DNA from: Deltaproteobacteria bacterium
Lineage (GTDB): Bacteria > Desulfobacterota > Desulfarculia > Desulfarculales > Desulfarculaceae
Length of the DNA stretch: 64,000 nucleotides
Direction of reading: 5' to 3'
Assembly: GCA_020444205.1 (NCBI GenBank)
Contig: JAHLLJ010000003.1
Span: 23,743-87,742, forward strand
The notes beneath the pieces were generated by a model. The model saw nothing but the letters and a program-made list of their open reading frames with translations. It ran no database searches and was not told the origin of the DNA. Made by a program: the position numbers and the translations under genes. Of the stretch, positions 33,876-41,610 are shown piece after piece (positions within the stretch are counted from its first letter, which is position 1; the number at the start of each line of letters is the position of its first letter).

Positions 33876-34850
33876 CTACTTGATCCAGCCCTTTTCCTTG
33901 TAATACTTCACCGCGCCCGGGTGCATGGGGATGCCGATGTCCTTGGCCATGTCCTCACGCTTGCCCAAGCGCATGGCCTTGATCATCTTGCCGTAGCGGT
34001 CAAAGTTCTGGTCGATGCTCTTGACGATGGCATAGGCCACCTCGTCGGGCATGTCCTTGCTGGCGATGACCGTCACGTTGGCGATGATGCCGGGCATCTC
34101 CTGGTCGATGCCGGGGTAGCAGCCCTTGGGCAGGGTGTAGGGCTCCAGGCCCTTGTGCTTGCTGACCAGGGTGTCGATGACCTCCTTGGAAAGAGGCAGC
34201 ATCTTGATCTTGCGCTGGCTTCCCGCGTTAACGATGGGCGGGGCGGGATAGGCCATGGCGCCGTAGAAGATGGCGTCAATATGGCCGTCGATGAACTGCT
34301 TGCCCGCTTCGGCAAAGCTCAAAAAGCGGGTGTCGATGCTCTTGAAACTCATGCCGTAGGCTTCCAGCACGTAGCGCGAGACCACCGAGATGGCGCTGCC
34401 CTTGGGGCCGGGGGTGACCTTCTTGCCCTTGAGCTGGGCAATACTGTCTATGCCCGAGTCGGCGCGCACCACGATCTGGGTGGGCTCGGGGAAAATGACC
34501 GCCAGCCCACGGATGTTGGTGAGCTTGCCTTGCTTTTTAAAGTACTCGATGCCCTGCCAGGCTTCGGCCGCGGTGGTGGAAAAACTGAAAGCGGCGTTGA
34601 TCTTACCGGCGTTGGTGGCGATGACGTTGGCCGCCCCGCCAATGGGCATGGTGGAACCCTTGAGCTTGGGGTTGGCCTTGATGGTGTCTTCCACCATGGC
34701 CGTGCCCAAGGCCTGCCACACACCTCCGGCCGGGGCGGTGCCCCAACGAATGTCGTAGGCTCGCGCGTCCTGCGCTCCCACGCTCAAGATGCCCACGGCC
34801 AGGAGCAGGCTCAGGGCCAGGCTGGTTGCCAACCATTTTTTAGCTGCCAT
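33876..34850 (-). CDS. TAXI-family TRAP solute-binding protein (minus operon)
   Basis: A 324-residue exported binding protein. The signal peptide (LATSLALSLLLAVGILSVGA) is cut near AQDARA. TAXI features: IRWGTAPAGGVWQALGTAMV, GSTMPIGGAANVIATNAGKI and the family ending HPGAVKYYKEKGWIK. It differs considerably from the plus-operon copy, so the two importers probably take different acids. It follows its permease gene by 13 bases, the reverse of the order in the plus operon. Confidence 0.92.
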   Translation of the reverse strand: MAAKKWLATSLALSLLLAVGILSVGAQDARAYDIRWGTAPAGGVWQALGTAMVEDTIKANPKLKGSTMPIGGAANVIATNAGKINAAFSFSTTAAEAWQGIEYFKKQGKLTNIRGLAVIFPEPTQIVVRADSGIDSIAQLKGKKVTPGPKGSAISVVSRYVLEAYGMSFKSIDTRFLSFAEAGKQFIDGHIDAIFYGAMAYPAPPIVNAGSQRKIKMLPLSKEVIDTLVSKHKGLEPYTLPKGCYPGIDQEMPGIIANVTVIASKDMPDEVAYAIVKSIDQNFDRYGKMIKAMRLGKREDMAKDIGIPMHPGAVKYYKEKGWIK

Positions 34851-34863
34851 GACGGCCTCCTTA

Positions 34864-36774
34864 CTATTCGGGAATTACGGTTAAGGGGGATTTTTTTCTC
34901 CGGTATAGCTGCCAAAGCACCAGCAGGGCCAAAAGGGCCAGCCCAACCAGGCTGTATGCCTTTACCGGCATGATCAACAAAATGCCGATTACAAAAGCCA
35001 GGCCGCGCTCGGGGGCGTTGAGCTTGCCCAGCAGGTAGCCCACCCCGGACACCGCAAAGCAGCCCGCGCCCACGATGGCGGTGCTCATGTCCAAGGCCAT
35101 CTTGCCGATGGGGCCCTCCAAGAGCAGGCTCTGCTCATAGGCAAACATGAAAGGCACCACAAAGGCAACAATGCCTATGCGGGTGGCGGTCCAGCCGGTT
35201 TTCCAGCCGTCGGCTCCGGCTATGGCCGCGGCGGTAAAGGCCGCGGCGGCCACCGGCGGGGATATGAGCGACAGGCAGGAGAAGTAAAAGGCGAACAAGT
35301 GGGCCACGTGGGCGGGAAGGCCCATGGCCATCAGGGCGGGTATTACCGTGGCCACTTGCACAATGTAGGCCGGGGTGGTGGGCATACCCGCGCCCAAAAC
35401 CAGGGCGATGACCATGGCCATCAAAAGGCCTAGAAGCAGGTGTCCTCCAGCCAGGTCCACAAACACGGTGCCCAGGCGGTTGCCCAGACCGGTGAGGTCC
35501 ACGCTGCCCACGATGATGCCCGCTGCCGCGGTGGAGATGGTCACGATGAGCATGCCTCTGCAGCCCGCTTCCAGGGCGTCGAGTATGCCCGCCGCGTTGA
35601 GGCGGGTGGTGGGCCGGAATTGGCAGATGACCAGGGCCGAGACCACGCCCACCCCTCCGGCCAGGCTGGGGGTGTAGCCCGCCACCAGCATGTAGACCAG
35701 CAAGCCCAGGGGAATGAGCATGTGGCCATAGTCGCGCATGGTCTGGCTGGGGGTGACGTCCACCTTGAGGCCGGGCAGGCGGTGCTTGCGGGCCTCCAGG
35801 TCCACGGTGATGAACACGCTGATGAAATAAAGCACCGCCGGGAACAGGGCATAGTAGATGATGGTGGAATAGGGGATGCCCGAAAAGGCGCTCATCACAA
35901 AGGCCGCCGCGCCCATTACCGGAGGCATGAGCTGCCCGCCGCAGGAGGCCACCGCCTCTACCGCTCCGGCAAACTCGGGGCGGTAGCCCGCGTTTTTCAT
36001 CATGGGGATGGTCACCACGCCGGTGGTGGCCACGTTGGCCGCGCCGCTGCCGGTGATGGTGCCCATTAGCGAGCTGGCCACTACCGCCACCTTGGCCGGG
36101 CCGCCCACCATGTTGCCGGTGAGGGTGGTGGCCAGGTTGCTGAAAAGCTTGGCCCCGCCGCTGTGCAAAAGCACCGCGCCGAAGATCACGAACAGGGCGA
36201 TCTCGGTGGCTGACACTCCCAGGGGGATGCCGAAGATACCGCCCAGGGACAGGTAGTTGAAGTCCACTATGTCGCTGAAGGTCAGGGGAGAGGTGTGGAA
36301 AGCTCCCCAAAGATAGGGTCCGGCAAAGGGATAAAGTAAAAAGGCCAGCACCACGAAGAACAGGCCTTTGTTGAACATGCGCCGGGTGGCCTCCAGCACG
36401 ATGAGCACCACGGCGATGCCCAGGATCATCTCCCAGGCCGAGAGTTTGCTGATGAGCGGGAAGCGCTCCTCGGTGACCCAGTCGTAGTTGAACACCAGAT
36501 AGGCCGTGGCCGCGGCGGAGAAGGCCAAGAATATCCAGTCAAGCCAAGAGGGGCGGGGCTTGCTTTTGGCTTTTATCAGGCCGGGCCGCACCAAGAACAG
36601 GAGGATCAGGCCCAGGCCCAAGTGAATGGAACGTTGAATCAAGGCATCAAAGGCCCCGAACAGGGCGGTGTATATCTGGAACAGGGCCAGCACCAAGGCC
36701 ACCAGGGTGGCGCATTTGGCTTCCCAGGATTTGCCGCCCCAATACTCACGCCAGCTTTTGCGCTGCTCAATCAC
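34864..36774 (-). CDS. TRAP transporter fused permease (minus operon)
   Basis: A DctQM fusion of 636 residues. DctQ-like helices lie within about the first 150 residues. DctM marks: GGPAKVAVVASSLMGTITGS, GVVTIPMMKNAGYRPEFAG and LVLGAGMPTTPAYIVQVATV. Two starts are possible: GTG 36822 has no ribosome site, whereas GTG 36774 overlaps the upstream stop as GTGA and has AAAGGAA nine bases ahead, so I chose the latter. It pairs with the TAXI protein immediately downstream as a Na+-coupled carboxylate importer. Confidence 0.93.
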   Translation of the reverse strand: MIEQRKSWREYWGGKSWEAKCATLVALVLALFQIYTALFGAFDALIQRSIHLGLGLILLFLVRPGLIKAKSKPRPSWLDWIFLAFSAAATAYLVFNYDWVTEERFPLISKLSAWEMILGIAVVLIVLEATRRMFNKGLFFVVLAFLLYPFAGPYLWGAFHTSPLTFSDIVDFNYLSLGGIFGIPLGVSATEIALFVIFGAVLLHSGGAKLFSNLATTLTGNMVGGPAKVAVVASSLMGTITGSGAANVATTGVVTIPMMKNAGYRPEFAGAVEAVASCGGQLMPPVMGAAAFVMSAFSGIPYSTIIYYALFPAVLYFISVFITVDLEARKHRLPGLKVDVTPSQTMRDYGHMLIPLGLLVYMLVAGYTPSLAGGVGVVSALVICQFRPTTRLNAAGILDALEAGCRGMLIVTISTAAAGIIVGSVDLTGLGNRLGTVFVDLAGGHLLLGLLMAMVIALVLGAGMPTTPAYIVQVATVIPALMAMGLPAHVAHLFAFYFSCLSLISPPVAAAAFTAAAIAGADGWKTGWTATRIGIVAFVVPFMFAYEQSLLLEGPIGKMALDMSTAIVGAGCFAVSGVGYLLGKLNAPERGLAFVIGILLIMPVKAYSLVGLALLALLVLWQLYRRKKSPLTVIPE

Positions 36775-39029
36775 GGGTTGCCGTTCCTTTGCTCCCGCCG
36801 CCGGCGGTTGAGAATCTGCCACAGGGTTTCAGCGGAAACCGGGTTGCGATAGGTGTACTCGCCCAGGGCGGCGGCCACCGCGTTGTGCACTGCCGGGGCG
36901 GTGGGCAACAGGGCGGGCTCGGCCACGCCCTTGGCTCCGTAGGGGCCGGTGGGCTCGGGCTCCTCCACCACGCGCACCACCACCTCGGGAGCGGGCCAGG
37001 CGTGGGGGAGCTTGTAGTCCAGGAAGTGGGGGTTGGTGATGCGTCCTTTGTCCAAGAGCACTTCTTCGCTGAGCGCGTAGCCCAGGCCCATCATGGACGC
37101 GCCTTGGATCTGGGCGGCCAGGTTCACCGGGTGGATCACCTTGCCCACGTCATGGCAAGCCACCAGGCGCAGCACCTCGATGCGGCCGGTGAGCTTTTCC
37201 AACGCCACCTGCACCGCGTGCACCGCAAAGGCATAGGTGGCATAAGGCGCGCCCTGGCCGGTTTCCGGATCAAGCTTGCGGGTGGGCGGGTCAAAGGTGC
37301 CCTCCACCTGCAAGGGCTCGCTTAAAAAGCGCGCCGCCGCCTGTTCCAGGGAGAGGCTATCGCCGTCCACCCTCAGACAGCCGTCTTGCCAGCCAACCTC
37401 GCCGGAGGCCGTGGCCTGTTTGGCCAGCTCCACCAGGCGCTCGCGCATGGCCGCTCCGGCCCTTTTCACCGAGCTGCCCACCACATAGGTGAGGCGGCTG
37501 GCGGTGGAGGTACCGCTATTAGGGCAGGCCGCGGTGTCCCCGGCCAATATATCCACCTGAGTGGGCTCCAGGCCCAACTCCTGGGCGGCGATCATGGCCA
37601 TGGTGGTTGATGCGCCCTGGCCGCCGTCGCCGGTGCCGATCCTCAGGCTAATCGAACCATTGGGGCTAAGAATGATGCGGGCCACCCCCGGGTTGGGTAG
37701 GCCGGTAAGGCCGATGCCGTAGTGAGTGGAGCCCATGCCCCAGGCAGTGAGCCAGTCCGGGTCGCTTTCCCGGGGGTGGGGAGGAAGCTCGCTTTTGGCC
37801 TGCTCCACCTGGTCCAGGCATTGGCTCATGCCTACCGAGGCGGTGAGCTGTTGCCCGGCGGCGGTGCTGTCGCCGGGCTTGAGGAAGTTGATGCGCCTGA
37901 TCTCGGCCGGGGTCTTGCCGCAGGCGGCGGCCAACAGATCCATCTGGCACTCGTGGGCAATGGCCACCTGGGGCACCCCAAAGCCGCGCATGGCTCCGCA
38001 CACCGGGTTGTTGGTGTAGGCCAGGCGGGCGTGCACCTCAACGTTAGGCAGGTTATAAGGCCCGGCGCAGTGCACCACCGAGCGGGTGATGATGGAGGGG
38101 CCGTAAGAGGCGTAGCAGCCGGTGTCGGCCAGAATCTCGGTTTTTATGGCCTTTAGGCGGCCGTCCTGGTCCGCCCCGGTGGTCATGGTCACCACCATGG
38201 GGTGGCGCTTGGTGCTTACCTGAAAGGACTCCTCGCGGCTGTAGGTCATGCGCGCCGGGCGGCCGGTGAAAAAGGTGGCCATGGCGCAGTAGTAGCCCGG
38301 TGAGAGGCATTGTTTGTCCCCAAAGTAGCCGCCCATGGTGGCGCAGATGATGCGTAGGCGCTCTGGCGGCAGGCCCAGCACCCGGCCCAGCTCGCCTTGC
38401 TCAAAGTGGGCGTGCTTGGTGGGCAGCTTGACCACCAGCACATCGCCTTCCCACCAGGACAGACCGGCCTCGGGCTCCAAATAGGCGTGCTCCATCATCT
38501 GAGTGCGATAGGTGCGCTCAATGACGATGTCGCAATCTTGCAGAGCATCCGCGCCCCGGCCCTTGCGCAGGCTGCGGGTGAACACCAGGTTGGCCTCGCC
38601 GTTGACCACCGGCGCGCCGGGGGCCAGGGAGTCCTCGGCGCTGAATACGCCGGGCAGCTTGGCGAAGCTCGGCTTGATAAGCTCGACGGCGGCCTGGGCC
38701 TCTTCCAAGGTCTTGGCGGCCACCAGGGCCAGGGGATCGCCCACCCGGCGTACCTTGTCAAAGCACATCACCGGCTCGTCCTTGATGCGCGGGCCCACCA
38801 GGCGCTCGCCGGGTATGTCGTCCGCGGTCCACACCCCCTTCACGCCTGGCGCGGCCTTGGCCGCGGAGGTGTCTATGCCTTTTAGCTCGGCATGGGGCTC
38901 ATGGGAGCGGGCCACGGCCAGGTGCAGGGCGCCTTCGGGCTGGTGGTCCCCTGCATAACGGACCTTGCCGGTTACCTTGTCCCAGGCATCGGGTTTGAGA
39001 ACTGGACGGCCAATGCTGTCAATGGCCAT
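36771..39029 (-). CDS. Xanthine dehydrogenase/aldehyde oxidase-type molybdopterin large subunit, without small subunits
   Basis: A 752-residue molybdenum hydroxylase catalytic subunit. It begins with the family N-terminus (IGRPVLKPDAWDKVTGKVRY), has cofactor-binding segments NNPVCGAMRGFGVPQVAIAH and TGDGGQGASTTMAMIAAQEL, and the active-site glutamate Glu704 in YGAKGVAEPALLP. The family hydroxylates or, in a few anaerobes (4-hydroxybenzoyl-CoA reductase), dehydroxylates aromatic or heteroaromatic rings. Normally [2Fe-2S] and FAD subunits accompany it, yet none is encoded nearby; the only Cys-rich neighbour is the 75-residue protein whose stop overlaps this start by one base. Either partners lie elsewhere or electrons pass another way. 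Confidence 0.9.
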   Translation of the reverse strand: MAIDSIGRPVLKPDAWDKVTGKVRYAGDHQPEGALHLAVARSHEPHAELKGIDTSAAKAAPGVKGVWTADDIPGERLVGPRIKDEPVMCFDKVRRVGDPLALVAAKTLEEAQAAVELIKPSFAKLPGVFSAEDSLAPGAPVVNGEANLVFTRSLRKGRGADALQDCDIVIERTYRTQMMEHAYLEPEAGLSWWEGDVLVVKLPTKHAHFEQGELGRVLGLPPERLRIICATMGGYFGDKQCLSPGYYCAMATFFTGRPARMTYSREESFQVSTKRHPMVVTMTTGADQDGRLKAIKTEILADTGCYASYGPSIITRSVVHCAGPYNLPNVEVHARLAYTNNPVCGAMRGFGVPQVAIAHECQMDLLAAACGKTPAEIRRINFLKPGDSTAAGQQLTASVGMSQCLDQVEQAKSELPPHPRESDPDWLTAWGMGSTHYGIGLTGLPNPGVARIILSPNGSISLRIGTGDGGQGASTTMAMIAAQELGLEPTQVDILAGDTAACPNSGTSTASRLTYVVGSSVKRAGAAMRERLVELAKQATASGEVGWQDGCLRVDGDSLSLEQAAARFLSEPLQVEGTFDPPTRKLDPETGQGAPYATYAFAVHAVQVALEKLTGRIEVLRLVACHDVGKVIHPVNLAAQIQGASMMGLGYALSEEVLLDKGRITNPHFLDYKLPHAWPAPEVVVRVVEEPEPTGPYGAKGVAEPALLPTAPAVHNAVAAALGEYTYRNPVSAETLWQILNRRRREQRNGNP

Positions 39030-39256
39030 CAGCTCTCCTCCTCAACGGGGCGGTAGATGGTTTCCTTGGTGAGCCCGCCGGGCACCTTGGCCACCGCGGC
39101 CGAATTGGCGTTGCCGGTTATCACCAGGGGACTGTTCTCTTTGTAGAAGTACACGCCGCAAAAGGGGCAGTGCAGCTCCACCGGCAGGGAGTAGAGCAGC
39201 ATGTCCGCGTAATACTCGCGGCCGCAGGAGGGACAGGTAACGCTGAAGATGTCCAT
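39029..39256 (-). CDS. UbiD-associated four-cysteine mini-protein, copy 2
   Basis: A 75-residue protein with CPSCG (residues 8-12) and CPFCG (residues 30-34), a spacing that allows one tetra-cysteine metal site. The first 45 residues align well with the plus-operon copy (VTCP-C--YY-D-L-Y----LHCPFC--F-KE-SP); a further 30-residue tail (TGNANSAAVAKVPGG...) is unique to this one. The glycines after both knuckles make it more rubredoxin-like than copy 1. The start is one base after the UbiD stop and the stop overlaps the molybdenum-hydroxylase start, so it is tightly coupled to both. Likely a UbiD accessory subunit or a small redox carrier. Confidence 0.8.
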   Translation of the reverse strand: MDIFSVTCPSCGREYYADMLLYSLPVELHCPFCGVYFYKENSPLVITGNANSAAVAKVPGGLTKETIYRPVEEES

Positions 39257-39257
39257 C

Positions 39258-40646
39258 TCAGCCCTCCAGGTAATCGTCGAGGTTCAGGTTTTGCCGCAGC
39301 TCTTTGGGCACCTCCCCCCGCCGGGGAAAGGGGCGGTCCAGGGGCCGGGTGGCGTCGATGACCATGCCCGAAGTCTTGATCTCGTGGCGTAGGCTCGGGT
39401 CCAGCACCTGGCCTTGCAGGTTTCTAAGGATGCTCAGGTCCTGGTCGGCCTGCACCCGGCTGGACAGGGCCCACATGACCTGGGTGAGGTCCTCGGGGTC
39501 CACATCGTCGTCCACCAGGATCACGTGCTTTATGAAGTTGCTGGCGCTGATGGCGGCCAGGGCGGCGCGCATGGGCTCGCCCTCGGTTTTCTTTTTCAAG
39601 CTGATGATCATATTGAACGGACCGCCCGAGCCCACCCAGCAGGTTTTGACCACGCCGGGGGCGGCCTGCTTGGCCCGCTGGTAGATGCTGGCCTCGATGG
39701 GCAGGTGAGCGTTCATGTGCTCGGAGTAGCAGGGGAAGATGTCGATGATGGTGGGGCGCGCCTTGCCGTAGACCGCGCTGATTTCCACCACCCAGGACAG
39801 GCGCTGAGGGCCGGCATAGCCGGTGAACTCGCCAAAGGGGCCTTCCACGCAGCGTTTGCCCGCCAGGATGCGCCCTTCCAAAACCAGCTCAGCCTCGGCA
39901 GGAACCAAAAGCTCCTTGCCGAAGCTCAGCGAGGGAATCAGTTCCAGGGGCTCGTTCATGACCCCGCCGGCCACCGCGTATTCATCGGCCTCCAGGGGGG
40001 TGAGCAGGGCTCCGGTGAGATGGAAAGCGGGATGGTGGCCCAGCACCACCGCGATGGGCAGGTCGCGCCCGTCGGCCTCGGCCTCGGCGAAGTAGGCTGA
40101 TAAATGGCGCGGGGACATGTAGATGGCCAGGTGGTTGGGGTCCAAGTACTGCATGCGGTTCCAGGAGACGTTATAGCGCCCCTGGGGAGTGCGGCTCACC
40201 ACGATGGGGGTGAGGTAGGGGCCGCCGTCCAGCTCGGTGTGGCGGATCAGGGGCAGGCGGGTCAGGTCTACCGCCTCTCCCTGCTGGGCCCATTGGCGCA
40301 CCGGGGCATCGCCGGGCTCCACCATCACCGGTTCCAGGCTACGGCCGGACAACTGAAGCATGCGCTCCATGAGGGGCATGCGTTGGTCGGTGTCCATGCC
40401 CAGGGCCAAGGCTATTTTCTTGAAGGTGCCAAAGGTGTTGTTGAGGATGCGGCAGTCGGTGGGGCGGCCCTCGAGGTCGCGCACCTGCTCAAAAAGAACC
40501 GCCGGGTAACGCTTCTGGTGCTCTAGAGCGTCCACCACCGCGGCGCTTTCAAAACTGGCGGGCTCCACCGGGCGGCGCACCGTCACCAGCTCCTGGGGAG
40601 CCTCGGCAGCCAGCCGATCCAGCCAAGATGTCAGATTCATTCCCAT
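39258..40646 (-). CDS. UbiD-family prenyl-FMN-dependent decarboxylase (copy 2)
   Basis: A 462-residue UbiD-fold enzyme, clearly distinct from copy 1 but with the same catalytic segment: CVEGPFGEFTGYAGPQRLS, with Glu268 and Glu273. YNVSWNRMQYLDPNH corresponds to the cofactor-facing strand with the conserved Asn-Arg, and ALGMDTDQRMPLMERM lies in the N-terminal part. It follows the GntR gene by 15 bases; ATG 40646 and ATG 40640 are both possible. It probably acts on the acid brought in by the TAXI-TRAP system of the same operon, before or after ring (de)hydroxylation by the molybdenum enzyme. It needs prenyl-FMN, presumably from the UbiX at 30981. Confidence 0.92.
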   Translation of the reverse strand: MGMNLTSWLDRLAAEAPQELVTVRRPVEPASFESAAVVDALEHQKRYPAVLFEQVRDLEGRPTDCRILNNTFGTFKKIALALGMDTDQRMPLMERMLQLSGRSLEPVMVEPGDAPVRQWAQQGEAVDLTRLPLIRHTELDGGPYLTPIVVSRTPQGRYNVSWNRMQYLDPNHLAIYMSPRHLSAYFAEAEADGRDLPIAVVLGHHPAFHLTGALLTPLEADEYAVAGGVMNEPLELIPSLSFGKELLVPAEAELVLEGRILAGKRCVEGPFGEFTGYAGPQRLSWVVEISAVYGKARPTIIDIFPCYSEHMNAHLPIEASIYQRAKQAAPGVVKTCWVGSGGPFNMIISLKKKTEGEPMRAALAAISASNFIKHVILVDDDVDPEDLTQVMWALSSRVQADQDLSILRNLQGQVLDPSLRHEIKTSGMVIDATRPLDRPFPRRGEVPKELRQNLNLDDYLEG

Positions 40647-40661
40647 GGGGCCTTTCTTTCT

Positions 40662-41363
40662 CTATTGCCAGAAGGTGGCCATCTGGGTTACGTGGCGGGT
40701 CATGGCCTCCTGGGCTGCTTTGGGATCGCCTTCGCGCACTGCTTCAAAAATTTCGACGTGTCCATCCAGGCCAAGGCTGCGGTTGTCCGAGGGCAGGCGG
40801 CGCTGACGCACGTTGGTGTAGACCAAGGGAACCAAGGCCCGCGCGATCAAGTTGAGCACCGGATTGCCGCAGGCGTCGGCCAGGGCCAGGTGAAAGTCCA
40901 AATCGCGGATGCTGCGCGCCAAGTCCTGCTCCACCACTTCCCGGTACTTGGTTATGGTTTCTTTTAGGCGGGCCACGTCTTGGGCGGTGGCCAATTGGGC
41001 GGCTTGGCGGGCCACGTGGGGCTCGATGATAAGGCGAGCCTGGGTGAGGTCGGCAATGCTGGCCTGGCCCAAACGCAGCATCAGGGTTAGGGCCTCGCCC
41101 ACCGGCTCGGGGCTGGGCTCACAGACGAATACCCCCCCGCCGGCTCCCCGGCGGCTGGTCAACAGGCCCATTTGCTGCAGGCTTATCATGGCCTCGCGCA
41201 CCGGCACCTTGCTCACCCCCAACTGGCGGGCCAGCTCGTTTTCCGTGGGCAGGCGATCGCCCACCTTCAACTCTCCGGCCAGGATCAAATTGGTGATCTG
41301 CTCCCGAACCCCGTCGGAAACTCTACCCTGCTTGACGCTTTCCAAAGATATCTTGGTGGTCAC
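40662..41363 (-). CDS. GntR-family regulator with FCD domain (first gene of minus operon)
   Basis: A 233-residue FadR-type transcription factor. The winged helix (LPTENELARQLGVSKVPVRE) lies at about residues 38-57, with a glycine-rich turn RRGAGGGVFV, then an FCD domain with the DLDFHLALADACGNPVL metal-ligand pattern. The start is GTG 41363 with AGGATGAGAAA upstream. It heads the UbiD/molybdenum/TRAP operon, and a perfect 18-bp palindrome lies 78 bases upstream, so autoregulation with induction by the imported acid is likely. Confidence 0.9.
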   Translation of the reverse strand: MTTKISLESVKQGRVSDGVREQITNLILAGELKVGDRLPTENELARQLGVSKVPVREAMISLQQMGLLTSRRGAGGGVFVCEPSPEPVGEALTLMLRLGQASIADLTQARLIIEPHVARQAAQLATAQDVARLKETITKYREVVEQDLARSIRDLDFHLALADACGNPVLNLIARALVPLVYTNVRQRRLPSDNRSLGLDGHVEIFEAVREGDPKAAQEAMTRHVTQMATFWQ

Positions 41364-41440
41364 TTTCTCATCCTGTTCCTTATAGCCACCGCGCGGCCGG
41401 TTGGGCTCTAACTGGGCAGTGGATATAATGATTAGACGAT

Positions 41441-41458
41441 AAACCTAATATTAGGTTT
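41441..41458. promoter_or_regulatory. Perfect 18-bp palindromic operator upstream of the GntR-led operon
   Basis: AAACCTAATATTAGGTTT is fully self-complementary. Further AGGTTAGGTTAG direct repeats follow at 41462-41475. Its size and AT-rich centre fit a GntR/FadR dimer site. Confidence 0.75.
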
Positions 41459-41550
41459 TTATAGGTTAGGTTAGTGAGAGCCTACTGGTCAAGAAACAAT
41501 ATTGTACGATCCGGTAGGGTTTTTGGAACACTTTTTTGTCGTACCACAAA

Positions 41551-41585
41551 TAAAAAAAACGGGCCGTCCCGTCTGGGACGGCCCG
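41551..41585 (-). terminator. Rho-independent terminator of the liv/larA-like operon
   Basis: On the minus strand CGGGCCGTCCC pairs with GGGACGGCCCG around AGAC and is followed by eight Ts. It lies 26 bases past the larA-like stop. Confidence 0.93.
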
Positions 41586-41610
41586 AATTGCCTAATAAAT
41601 TTTGAATTTG

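Noticed and set aside
33786-34973. A 395-codon open frame on the plus strand over the TAXI gene
   Set aside because: It lies antisense to a well-supported TAXI/TRAP operon, has no ribosome site and matches no family.
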